Below the pieces are notes generated by a model. The model ran no database searches, had not been told where the DNA came from, and worked only from the letters and a program-made list of their open reading frames with translations. The translations under genes and the position numbers were made by a program. This document shows positions 6,622 through 13,931 of a DNA stretch of 16,932 bases, one piece after another. Location of the stretch: assembly GCA_038247995.1 (NCBI GenBank), contig JBBRUG010000105.1, positions 1-16,932 of the forward strand, read 5' to 3'. Numbering within the stretch: position 1 is the first letter of the stretch; the number at the start of each line of letters is the position of its first letter. The DNA comes from JBBRUG01 sp038247995 (GTDB taxonomy: Bacteria > Chloroflexota > Chloroflexia > Chloroflexales > Chloroflexaceae).

Positions 6622-7485
6622 TTACTGTTCCTGAAACACAACTGCTGCGCGTTGCTCTGGCGCGCCATTGACCCACACGGTTGTTGCCGCGCCCGCAACC
6701 GAATGATCGGGCGGCGCCCAGAACAGCACCACGCTCCACGTCGAGGCGCCAAGGCCGCAACGTCCTGTGTAGCCATTCGCGTCGGTCTGGTTTTGATAGC
6801 TGTGTTCGCCATTGTTGATCCCCACTACTGCCCCGCCCAACGGCCCATTCCGGCCCAGCACCTGGATGTCGATACAAGCGGCATATTGCCCGCTTGGCGC
6901 GCTGTCGTCAAAGCTCTTGCGTGCAGTGACGGCGAAGCTAGGCGGCTGTGGGCGTTGGGTAGGTGTAGGCTGAACCGGGCGTTGGGTTGCGGCGCTGCGT
7001 TGCGCCGGTAGGCTTACAACCGGTGGTTCAGGGCTTACCGACCCATTCGTACATACCGCCATTTGGGCTGTGCCTTCCGGCCAGATCGCTGCCGCCTCGC
7101 CACAGAGTTGTGCGGCCTGCGTCGGATCGCGGGTTGCGTCGAGTAGGGCCGCCGTGGCTGTCTGATAGCGTACCAACTCGGTGTGTAACGCACTTCCTGC
7201 CGGGGCCAGCATCACGCCGATGCTGAACTGGTCGAGCGCTGTTCGCAGCGCTTCCGGTTCGCCCTGCGCTGTATTTGTGATCGCCAACCCCTGGGCCAGC
7301 CGCAGTTCTGCGTGCCGATCAGCGCTAAACTCTGGCTCCGTAATAGCCGCTTCGCGATAGCTATTTGCTATTGTGGCCTGGCTTACGGCCTGGTTTGTGG
7401 TGCAACCGGCGAGCATCATCAACAAGCCAAGCATGAGGCTGCTGATCATGCAGTTGCTAAGCATTCGATGGATGTTATTGTGCAT
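6622..7485 (-). CDS. Lipoprotein of unknown function, coupled to the VWA-kinase gene, 287 aa
   Basis: I do not recognise a named function. The N-terminus has a hydrophobic signal segment (13-27) ending in the lipobox LAGC, so Cys28 is expected to be lipidated and the protein anchored on the outer face of the cytoplasmic membrane. Residues 33-145 are alanine-rich and helical in appearance, possibly a TPR-like repeat region. A proline/threonine/glutamine linker (about 150-183) leads to a C-terminal beta-rich domain (about 200-287) with VLGRNGPLGGAVVGI and TDANGYTGRCGLG, the pattern of carboxypeptidase-regulatory or Ig-like surface domains; Cys204 and Cys243 could form a disulphide. The ATG overlaps the end of the kinase gene by 11 bases, so the two are co-translated. 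It may be the ligand-binding or structural partner of the kinase's extracytoplasmic domain; this role is inference. Confidence 0.85.
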   Translation of the reverse strand: MHNNIHRMLSNCMISSLMLGLLMMLAGCTTNQAVSQATIANSYREAAITEPEFSADRHAELRLAQGLAITNTAQGEPEALRTALDQFSIGVMLAPAGSALHTELVRYQTATAALLDATRDPTQAAQLCGEAAAIWPEGTAQMAVCTNGSVSPEPPVVSLPAQRSAATQRPVQPTPTQRPQPPSFAVTARKSFDDSAPSGQYAACIDIQVLGRNGPLGGAVVGINNGEHSYQNQTDANGYTGRCGLGASTWSVVLFWAPPDHSVAGAATTVWVNGAPEQRAAVVFQEQ

Positions 7486-9334
7486 GGGTTGTGCCGTCCG
7501 TAACGCTGTGTTTCGCAGCTATGCGCCGCTGCATGCCCTCCAACCGTACAACCACAGCGGCCATTGTTGGGATTGCTGCGCGGCGCGCGGCCACCTCAGG
7601 CTGGGTCATCGCCGTGATCAGTTCATTGAGGCCGGCGATTGATTGATTATCCGTAGTTAAGGTGTCCAACAAGACTCCCAACGCAAAGATGTCGCTCTGC
7701 GGATCGGGCGGTGGCGGCGGTTCGCGCCGGCGCTCCGGTGCGATGTACGGGCCGGTGCCGTAGCACGCCCGCCGGCGTGGCTGCGCCGGTGCGTCGGCGA
7801 CGCCGAGGTCGATCAGCGTCGTATGGAGGGTGCCGTTCCAATGCCGACGCACAATCAGGTTCGCCGGCGTTACATCCTGGTGCACGATGCCAACTATGCG
7901 ATGCAAATGATCCAACGCCTGCGCTGTCTGGAGCGCCACAGCGAGGGCCTGATCGCTGCGCAGTTTTCTGTGGCGCAGCAGATCGACAAGTGGCCGGCCA
8001 CGCACATACTCCAGCGCGATCCAGGTGCAGCGTTGTCCGCTCGGCCCGGCTGCAATCCCCAGGGTGCGTTGCGCCGCGTACGACGCCAGGCGCACCAGAT
8101 GTGGATGGCGCGCAGTCGGACGGCTCAGCCAGGCGTGTTCATCGTGGAGCGCCGCCTCCCCTTCGGGATGCGCAATTTTCACCACCACGCGCCGTGCCCC
8201 CGGCCCCAGCGCCAGATAACAGCGTGCCTGCCCGCCCACGCCGAGCGTACGCTTAAGCCCAAACTCGCCGCAGCGTGTGCCCCGACGAAGTTCAGTACCG
8301 TCGAAGGACCCTAGCGAACGCCGCTCAGCCTGTACGGTACTGCTCTGCCGTGCGGTAATAATCCGGTCGCCATAGTTCTGCCTGGCGCGGGTACGACGGT
8401 TCGTGCTGCCCTTGCTCGGCGTCCGTAGTCGTCCGTTCGTAATCGGTTCTCCTTCGTCGAATGACGACTGTCCGTGTCGCTGTGGTTGTGTTTTCATCCA
8501 GCGTTGCCGCACGAGCGCGGCGCCACCCAGGCCCAGCACCATCAACGCGCCGCCGCCGAGGCCAAATGTCCAGCTGTGGTTGTCGTCGGTTAGGCTGTGA
8601 TCTAGCGCCACATTCAAGTCAGGCCCACAATTGCTGGGCGCAAATGGCGTTACACTCCGCTGGTTGGTGATCCCAGCGGTAAAAGGGCGCAATCCTGCAT
8701 CGAGCGCTGCAAAACGCGCGGGCAGTTCACGGGCCTGTTCGGCCTGGAAGGGTATGTATACCGCACGTTGCGCGGCGGCCCATGCCGCCATTGGTGCGCC
8801 ACCGCCCAGGTCAACCACGATCAACCCAGCATCAGCCGGTAGCGATTCCGGCCAGGCGCCCTCCGGTAGGCCGGCGGCGAACAGCACCAGCGTATGGCGC
8901 GCGTTGGGCGTTGGCGCAAGATACGTCTGGGCCTGTTCCAGCGCCGCCGTAAGCGCTGCGGGATCGGCGGGCTGCGGGCCACCAGGCTGTAGACGCTCCA
9001 GCGCTGCGCGTACTTCGCCTGCGGCGCCGATTCCATACTGCCTGGTTGTGCTGTCATAGCCGATCAAGCTCACCACGGTTCCCGGCGTCAACCGCTCCAG
9101 CAGCGTATCAATCAACAGTGTCGCATCCCGTTGCCGGGTGCGGTAGGGCGTGCCGCTGCCGGCCATCAGTGCGCCGGTATCTAGTACCAGCGCCACGGTG
9201 TCTGGTCTGCCGTTTTCGGTGAGGGCTAACTCATCACGACAGTCCACTTGTGCCGCGCCATCCTCGGCCATCACAACGCCGGGCAGCAGCAAGCCAAGCA
9301 GTAATCCCATCCAGAGTATGCGCAGCAACTTCAC
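7475..9334 (-). CDS. Membrane receptor: extracytoplasmic VWA-like domain fused to cytoplasmic Ser/Thr protein kinase, 619 aa
   Basis: Predicted single-pass receptor kinase. A signal peptide (1-23, ending VMAED) exports a VWA-like domain (about 45-215), a membrane span lies at about 255-275 (WTFGLGGGALMVLGLGGAAL) followed by a basic stretch, and a cytoplasmic linker of about 80 residues leads to a Hanks-type kinase (about 357-600). Kinase residues are intact: glycine loop LGVGGQA (364-370), Lys386 in VVVKIA, helix-C Glu399, catalytic loop HQDVTPANL with Asp487 and Asn492, metal-binding DLG (Asp509), APE (532-534) and Asp548. HQD and DLG replace the commoner HRD and DFG. The VWA metal site is eroded: D52-T-G-A-L replaces DxSxS. 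The GTG start at 9334-9332 follows AAGGAAG. The gene overlaps the lipoprotein gene and is divergent from a two-component pair. The domain calls are firm; ligand and substrates are unknown. Confidence 0.9.
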   Translation of the reverse strand: MKLLRILWMGLLLGLLLPGVVMAEDGAAQVDCRDELALTENGRPDTVALVLDTGALMAGSGTPYRTRQRDATLLIDTLLERLTPGTVVSLIGYDSTTRQYGIGAAGEVRAALERLQPGGPQPADPAALTAALEQAQTYLAPTPNARHTLVLFAAGLPEGAWPESLPADAGLIVVDLGGGAPMAAWAAAQRAVYIPFQAEQARELPARFAALDAGLRPFTAGITNQRSVTPFAPSNCGPDLNVALDHSLTDDNHSWTFGLGGGALMVLGLGGAALVRQRWMKTQPQRHGQSSFDEGEPITNGRLRTPSKGSTNRRTRARQNYGDRIITARQSSTVQAERRSLGSFDGTELRRGTRCGEFGLKRTLGVGGQARCYLALGPGARRVVVKIAHPEGEAALHDEHAWLSRPTARHPHLVRLASYAAQRTLGIAAGPSGQRCTWIALEYVRGRPLVDLLRHRKLRSDQALAVALQTAQALDHLHRIVGIVHQDVTPANLIVRRHWNGTLHTTLIDLGVADAPAQPRRRACYGTGPYIAPERRREPPPPPDPQSDIFALGVLLDTLTTDNQSIAGLNELITAMTQPEVAARRAAIPTMAAVVVRLEGMQRRIAAKHSVTDGTTHAQ

Positions 9335-9537
9335 GGGCGCTTCCTTCGGTTTTCAATGATCATTCTGCCTTCCTATACCGCTCGCGTCGGCTGGAAAGTT
9401 CCGCCTAAAGGACGAGTTGCGATCAGCTCAGTCAGCGGAGCGTACTCCCGCCTCGCGCCGATGCTTCGTGCAGCGATCTAGGTTATGCTTAGGTTATAGC
9501 AGTAGGCTCATCCACTTCGGCTTTCCCAAAGCTTCGT
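9335..9537. promoter_or_regulatory. Divergent promoter region between the VWA-kinase and two-component genes
   Basis: Toward the kinase gene, a possible -10 TATAGG (9377-9372, minus strand) has only a weak -35. The bases between them include a 15-mer also found between the -35 and -10 of the MFS promoter (2515-2529). An AATGATCATT palindrome lies at 9355-9364, just before the kinase start. Toward the histidine kinase, TAGGTTAT occurs twice (9479-9486, 9490-9497) eleven bases apart, overlapping possible -10 elements. Exact start sites cannot be assigned. Confidence 0.4.
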
Positions 9538-11088
9538 ATGCGGATCAACATTTTCCAGAACCTGCAACAACGCTTCGGCACAATCGGCTGGAAACTCACC
9601 GGCGCGTATATGCTTGTCTCGTTGCTTTTGGGGCTGACCCTCCTGATCATCCTGCTTGGCGGGGTGATCTATTTGCTCAACTCGCCGCTGCTGCCCAACG
9701 CCATGGCCGAGTCGGCGCGCGAGTATGCCGACATGGTCGCCGCCGAATACCGCGATCCCGCCGGTGATGTTGAACGGCTCATGGAGCGGCTGGGAATGCT
9801 CACCAGCGCCCAACCCAGCGCCGAAGCGGCGGCGCCGCAGGCCGGCGGCAATCCGAACGCTCAGCTCGAGATCGAGGCCGATGATGTCGTTCTGGCCCTG
9901 CTCGATCCCGCCGGGCGCGTAATAATCACTACCCACTCACACGATTTCCCTACCGGCGTCGAGTTCACCGCCTACGAACCGGCCCCCGCCGCCGATCTGA
10001 TCAGCCGTGCCGGCGCCGGCATTACCGATACGCTGCAACTCAGCGGTTGGACCGCTAACCGCCAGCCGATTGCCGTCGCGCCGGTGCTCAGCCAGGAGAA
10101 CGAGATCCTCGGCGTTTTCTATATGCGGCTGGTCGTTTTGCCGCCGCTGACGCTCATTTTCAGCCAACTCGTCCCGATTGTGCTAATCTTCCTCGTGCCC
10201 TGGCTCATCCTCAGCGGCGGCCTGGGCATGCTCTACGCCTGGATCGTTGGGCGCGGGTTCGCGCGCCGCCTCCAGAGCCTCACCGCCGCCAGCCATGCCC
10301 TCGCCGAAGGCGATCTCGGTCGCCGCGTCGCCGATCCTTCGATCGATGAGATCGGCCAACTCGGGCGCGAGTTCAACCGCATGGCCGAACAACTCGGCGC
10401 CAATCTGCGCTCGTTGCGCCGCCTCGCCGACGAGAATGCGCAGCTCGCCGAGCGTGCCGCACAGTTCGCCACCGTCGAGGAGCGCAATCGCCTCGCTCGC
10501 GAACTCCACGACAGTGTCAGCCAGGAACTTTTTAGCCTGACGATGCTGGCCGCCGCCTCACGGCGGGTTATGGAGCACGACCCGGCGCGTGCCGCTGCGC
10601 AGCTCACAGAAATTGAGGCGATGGCGCGCCGCGCCCTCGAAGAGACGCGCAACCTGATCTTCGCCCTGCGCCCGGTTGCGCTCGACGATCGCGGCCTCGT
10701 GCCGGCCCTGCGCGATCTCGTCGTTGCGCTTGAACAACGCCAGGGCCTCAAAGTTGATCTCCAGACCCGCGATGAACGCCGTCTGCCGCTCGCCGTCGAG
10801 CAAGATCTCTACCGTATCGTGCAGGAAGCCCTGGCGAATGTTGCCCGTCACAGCGGCGAACGCACTGCCACCGTCGCGCTGGCCTACCAACCCACCTGCC
10901 TGCAACTCAGCATCAGCGACCAGGGCCAGGGCTTCGACATGGCGGCTCCCCGCCGGCCGCAAGCCATTGGCCTCCAGAGTATGGCCGAGCGGGCGCAGAA
11001 CCTGGGCGGACGTTGTACTATTCAAAGTGCCGTTAACGCCGGCACCCGCGTCGAGGTGCAGATCCCGGTTGATCCAATCAAAGCATAA
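9538..11088 (+). CDS. NarL-type sensor histidine kinase (HisKA_3), 516 aa
   Basis: Membrane-bound sensor kinase that autophosphorylates on histidine and passes phosphate to a response regulator. TM1 is at about 22-49, an extracytoplasmic sensor region of about 150 residues follows, TM2 is at about 200-236, and a HAMP linker at about 237-292. A short coiled segment leads to the HisKA_3 dimerisation domain with EERNRLARELHDSVSQELFS; His324 is the phosphoacceptor. The HATPase_c domain (about 415-512) shows the N box RIVQEALANVARHSG (Asn434), G1 box DQGQGF (461-466) and IGLQSMAERAQNLGG. The sensor region has an alanine/proline stretch near 91-107 and no domain I recognise. The ATG at 9538 has only a weak ribosome binding site. 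The response regulator gene follows after 155 bases, so the two are a cognate pair. The signal is unknown. Confidence 0.95.
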   Translation: MRINIFQNLQQRFGTIGWKLTGAYMLVSLLLGLTLLIILLGGVIYLLNSPLLPNAMAESAREYADMVAAEYRDPAGDVERLMERLGMLTSAQPSAEAAAPQAGGNPNAQLEIEADDVVLALLDPAGRVIITTHSHDFPTGVEFTAYEPAPAADLISRAGAGITDTLQLSGWTANRQPIAVAPVLSQENEILGVFYMRLVVLPPLTLIFSQLVPIVLIFLVPWLILSGGLGMLYAWIVGRGFARRLQSLTAASHALAEGDLGRRVADPSIDEIGQLGREFNRMAEQLGANLRSLRRLADENAQLAERAAQFATVEERNRLARELHDSVSQELFSLTMLAAASRRVMEHDPARAAAQLTEIEAMARRALEETRNLIFALRPVALDDRGLVPALRDLVVALEQRQGLKVDLQTRDERRLPLAVEQDLYRIVQEALANVARHSGERTATVALAYQPTCLQLSISDQGQGFDMAAPRRPQAIGLQSMAERAQNLGGRCTIQSAVNAGTRVEVQIPVDPIKA

Positions 11089-11243
11089 GTAGCGGTGGAG
11101 CAGCGGGACGCCGAACAGCGGCCCGTAAGCGCCGCAGGCCGGCGCCGGCGCCGGCCCATGCCGCCCGACTCGCGGGCGGCGCGGCAATTGGCGGAGCACG
11201 GGAAATATCCAATGGTCGCTACCCAAATCTTTAGAGGAACGTT
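11089..11243. other. Gap between histidine kinase and response regulator, with two strong GC stems
   Basis: A perfect 20-base palindrome of GGC/GCC repeats lies at 11137-11156. Three bases later comes GCCGCCCG-actcg-CGGGCGGC at 11160-11180. They are followed by an AT-richer stretch and AGAGGAACGTT, a good ribosome binding site for the response regulator. The stems could partly terminate transcription or block RNA decay and so set the kinase-to-regulator ratio; no T-tract follows. Confidence 0.55.
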
Positions 11244-11894
11244 ATGGAAACTATTCGGGTCATGCTCATCGACGACCACGCGATTGTGCGGCGCGGCCTC
11301 AGCGCCTATTTAACCACCTACCCCGACATCGAGGTTGTGGGCGCGGCCGATAGCGGCGCCGTCGGCGTAGCCCAGGCCGCGCGGCTCGTGCCCGATGTTG
11401 TGCTTATGGATCTGGTGATGCCCGAAATGGACGGCATCGAGGCCACCCGCCAACTCAAAGCCGCCTCGCCCACCACCCAGGTAATCGTGCTGACCAGTTA
11501 TAGCGAAGACGAGCGCATTTTCCCGGCGATCAAGGCCGGTGCGCTCTCCTACTTGCTCAAAGATGTGCAACCCGACGATCTCGTGCGCGCCATTCGCGCT
11601 GCCCGCCGGGGCGAGGCGACGCTGCATCCCGCCGTTGCCGGCCGGCTTATGCTCGAACTGACCGGCGCGCGCAGTTCACCGCTCGACATCCTCACCGAGC
11701 GCGAACGCGAAGTGCTGACCTGCATTGCACGGGGCATGAGCAACGCGGCCATCGCCGATCACCTGATCATCGGCGAGCGTACCGTAAAGACCCACGTTTC
11801 CAATATTCTCTCCAAGCTCCACCTGCAAGACCGCACCCAGGCCGCGCTGCTTGCGCTGCGCGAACGCCTCGTGCCCCTGGATGATAAACAGTGA
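11244..11894 (+). CDS. NarL/FixJ-family response regulator, 216 aa
   Basis: DNA-binding partner of the histidine kinase upstream. The receiver domain (1-120) has the acidic pair Asp10/Asp11, phosphorylation site Asp56 in VLMDLVMPEMDG, Thr84 in VLTSY, and Lys106 in LLKD, so all phosphorelay residues are intact. The C-terminal LuxR-type helix-turn-helix (about 147-210) begins LTEREREVLTCIARGMSNAAIA, with the recognition part GERTVKTHVSNILSKL. The length is typical. The ATG is preceded by AGAGGAACGTT. It probably activates or represses promoters nearby, such as its own or that of the divergent VWA-kinase, but targets are not visible from sequence alone. Confidence 0.97.
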   Translation: METIRVMLIDDHAIVRRGLSAYLTTYPDIEVVGAADSGAVGVAQAARLVPDVVLMDLVMPEMDGIEATRQLKAASPTTQVIVLTSYSEDERIFPAIKAGALSYLLKDVQPDDLVRAIRAARRGEATLHPAVAGRLMLELTGARSSPLDILTEREREVLTCIARGMSNAAIADHLIIGERTVKTHVSNILSKLHLQDRTQAALLALRERLVPLDDKQ

Positions 11895-11920
11895 GCGTGG
11901 AAAAGCGAGCGCGAGCGGGT

Positions 11921-11980
11921 GAGGGCGTGAGGCGTGCAGGGCGTGCGAGCGTGCGAGGGCGTGAGGCGTGCAGGGCGTGC
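11921..11980. repeat. Imperfect tandem repeat, 26-base identical units 34 bases apart
   Basis: A 26-base unit beginning GAGGGCGTGAGGCGTGCAGG occurs exactly at 11921-11946 and 11955-11980. Both lie in a wider stretch (11893-11992) of GCGTG/GAGCG words on the way from the response regulator stop to the convergent Hint-like ORF. It appears to have expanded by slippage; no protein or RNA function is evident. Confidence 0.75.
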
Positions 11981-12004
11981 AGGGCGTGATCATATCCGCA
12001 CCAG

Positions 12005-12259
12005 CTACTGCGCATCGCCGACGAAGAAGGTGTGCGCCTCGGCGACGGTGAGATTGTCCATGCGTTGGGCACGTTGCACAACTACCAGGGCCTCGACGGG
12101 CGCGTAGCTGCCGTCAATCCGGCGCACCTGGTCGCCGATCTGGAGATCCTCCACCTCGACCCAGCCGCGTCCCAACACGAAGAAGGGGTGTTCCGCCGTT
12201 GTCCGCAGTTCCTCGCCGCCGATGGTGAGCCGGATGCTGCTCGGGTCAATTGTAGACAT
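12005..12259 (-). CDS. Orphan C-terminal half of a Hint (polymorphic-toxin/intein type) domain, 84 aa
   Basis: The protein matches the second half of Hint domains, the self-cleaving fold shared by inteins, hedgehog proteins and PT-HINT modules of polymorphic toxins. Residues 20-26 TTAEHPF match the conserved TxxH block, RGWVEVEDLQIGDQV matches the 'W..a..L..GD' segment, and NLTVAEAHTFFVG (69-81) matches the final strand block. The catalytic N-terminal Cys/Ser block is missing, and the usual terminal His-Asn is absent because the ORF stops at GDAQ. It therefore should not splice or cleave itself. No ribosome binding site precedes the ATG at 12259-12257. The frame stays open for at least 100 bases upstream but that stretch does not look like a Hint N-terminus and overlaps the lysS promoter. 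It could be a decayed fragment or a small conserved protein reusing the fold. Confidence 0.6.
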   Translation of the reverse strand: MSTIDPSSIRLTIGGEELRTTAEHPFFVLGRGWVEVEDLQIGDQVRRIDGSYAPVEALVVVQRAQRMDNLTVAEAHTFFVGDAQ

Positions 12260-12318
12260 TGCGCGTCCGGGTGCGCGAACCCTGCCGCGTGCCGCCTGCT
12301 TCCTGAAACCCTGCTTAA

Positions 12319-12327
12319 TGGTATAAT
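12319..12327 (+). promoter_or_regulatory. Extended -10 promoter of lysS
   Basis: TGG followed by a perfect TATAAT (12322-12327) forms an extended -10 element. The best -35 candidate (TTCCTG at 12300-12305, 16-base spacer) is poor, as is common for extended -10 promoters. Transcription should start near 12334, leaving a leader of about 47 bases. No T-box or other riboswitch structure is seen in it. Confidence 0.7.
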
Positions 12328-12380
12328 GACCTAATCCATACGCTAAAGCTAGGCGTTCTTCTAGTCAGATACGACAGGGC

Positions 12381-13853
12381 ATGGAACTCAACGACCTCCA
12401 GGCGCAGCGCGCCGCGAAGATCGAGCGCTTGCGCGCTGACGGGATCGAAGTCTATCCCACCCGCAGTTCGCGCACCCATTCAATAGCAGCCGTGCTGGCG
12501 CAGTTCGATGCCCTGGCCGCCGAGCAAGTCGCGCTGACCCTGGCCGGCCGGATTGTCGGTGCCCGCCGCGTGATGGGCAAGATCGCTTTTGCCCGCATCG
12601 ACGACGGTAGCGACAGTATTCAACTCTGGATCAGCCGGGGCGATCTGGGCGACGAATGGTTCGAGCGCTTCCGCGACGACATCGACACCTTCGATATTGT
12701 GCAGGCCCGCGGCACGCTTCGCCGCACAAAAATGGGTGAAGCGTCGCTGTTTGTGCAGGAGTTGACCATCCTGGCCAAAGCAGTCAACCCGCCGCCGGAG
12801 AAGTGGGCCGGCTTGCAGGATGTTGAGGAGCGTCATCGCCAGCGTTACCTCGATTTGATCGTCAACCCCGAAGTACGTGATGTATTTCGCGCTCGCGCCA
12901 CCGCGACCAGCGCCATGCGCCGGGTGCTCGATGCGCGCGGTTTCCTCGAAGTCGAAACGCCGGTGCTTCAACCGATCTACGGCGGTGCAATAGCTAAACC
13001 CTTCGTCACCTTCCATAACGCGCTCGATCAGAACCTGTACCTGCGCATCGCCACCGAACTGTACCTCAAGCGCCTGATCGTCGGCGGTCTCCCCGGCGTC
13101 TATGAGATCGGCAAGAACTTTCGCAACGAAGGCGTTGATCGCAGCCACAATCCCGAGTTCACCATGATGGAGTGTTATCAGGCCTACGCCGATTACACCA
13201 CCATGATGGAGCTTGTCGAGGATATCTGCCGCGAACTCGCCATTGCCGTCACCGGCAACCCGGTAGTTACCTTTCAGGGCCAGGCGCTCAACTTCGCTGA
13301 TCCATGGTTGCGCCTGCCCATGGCCGAGGCAATTGCCGAGCGTACCGGGATCGACATTGCTGTACAGAGCGATCTCCCCGCGCTGCAAAGCGCGATCCGT
13401 GCAGCCGGCCTGCGCGTTGACCCGAAGACAACCTGGGGCAAGCAGGTCGATGAATTGTTCAGCACCTATGTGCAGCCCCTGCTGGTGCAGCCGACGTTCA
13501 TCATCGACTACCCGGTTGCTTTGTCGCCGCTCGCCAAGCGCAAACCTGGCATGCCGGCGTTCACCGAGCGCTTCGAGGCGTTTGTCGCCACGATGGAAAT
13601 TGGGAATGCCTTCACCGAACTCAACGACCCCTTCGACCAGGAGCAGCGCTTTCTCGACCAGGGCCGCGACTTTGCCGCCGGCGACGATGAAGCGCACCAG
13701 ATGGACACCGACTATCTGAATGCCCTGATGTACGGCCTGCCGCCTACGGGCGGCCTGGGCATCGGCGTTGATCGCCTGGTGATGTTGCTGACGGACAATC
13801 CCTCGATTCGCGAGGTGATCATCTTCCCGCATAAACGCCAGCGCGAAGGCTGA
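12381..13853 (+). CDS. lysS: Lysyl-tRNA synthetase, class II
   Basis: Charges tRNA-Lys with lysine in the cytoplasm; essential housekeeping enzyme. The N-terminal OB-fold anticodon-binding domain spans about 53-135 (VALTLAGRIVGARRVMGKIAF). The class II catalytic core follows: motif 1 around FLEVETPVLQPIYGGA (188-203), motif 2 FRNEGVDRSHNPEF (247-260), and motif 3 GGLGIGVDRLVMLLTD (457-472). The length of 490 residues is normal and the C-terminus IIFPHKR is typical for the bacterial form. The ATG at 12381 has a modest AGGG-type ribosome binding site. The extended -10 promoter at 12319-12327 drives it. The AbrB-like gene follows after 78 bases on the same strand, so lysS may head a longer transcript. 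Confidence 0.98.
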   Translation: MELNDLQAQRAAKIERLRADGIEVYPTRSSRTHSIAAVLAQFDALAAEQVALTLAGRIVGARRVMGKIAFARIDDGSDSIQLWISRGDLGDEWFERFRDDIDTFDIVQARGTLRRTKMGEASLFVQELTILAKAVNPPPEKWAGLQDVEERHRQRYLDLIVNPEVRDVFRARATATSAMRRVLDARGFLEVETPVLQPIYGGAIAKPFVTFHNALDQNLYLRIATELYLKRLIVGGLPGVYEIGKNFRNEGVDRSHNPEFTMMECYQAYADYTTMMELVEDICRELAIAVTGNPVVTFQGQALNFADPWLRLPMAEAIAERTGIDIAVQSDLPALQSAIRAAGLRVDPKTTWGKQVDELFSTYVQPLLVQPTFIIDYPVALSPLAKRKPGMPAFTERFEAFVATMEIGNAFTELNDPFDQEQRFLDQGRDFAAGDDEAHQMDTDYLNALMYGLPPTGGLGIGVDRLVMLLTDNPSIREVIIFPHKRQREG

Positions 13854-13931
13854 TGGCAGGCGGCAGGAAGTGGGAGGCAGGCGACAGCAACCTGACTCCT
13901 GAAGCCTGAATCCTGACTTCTGGAGAAAGCT

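Noticed and set aside
11921..11980. CRISPR array
   Set aside because: Only two direct units with an 8-base spacer in low-complexity DNA; no spacers of normal length and no cas genes.
12260..12360. Upstream in-frame extension of the Hint-like ORF
   Set aside because: The frame is open but encodes an Arg/Gly/Ala-rich stretch with no Hint N-terminal block and overlaps the lysS promoter.
12328..12380. T-box or other riboswitch in the lysS leader
   Set aside because: The leader is only about 47 bases and lacks a specifier loop or antiterminator; just a weak ACGC/GCGT pairing is seen.
13854..13931. Repeated CCTGA/GGCAGG words between lysS and the AbrB-like gene
   Set aside because: They are short simple-sequence repetition with no clear stem or period; only the ribosome binding site at the end is meaningful.
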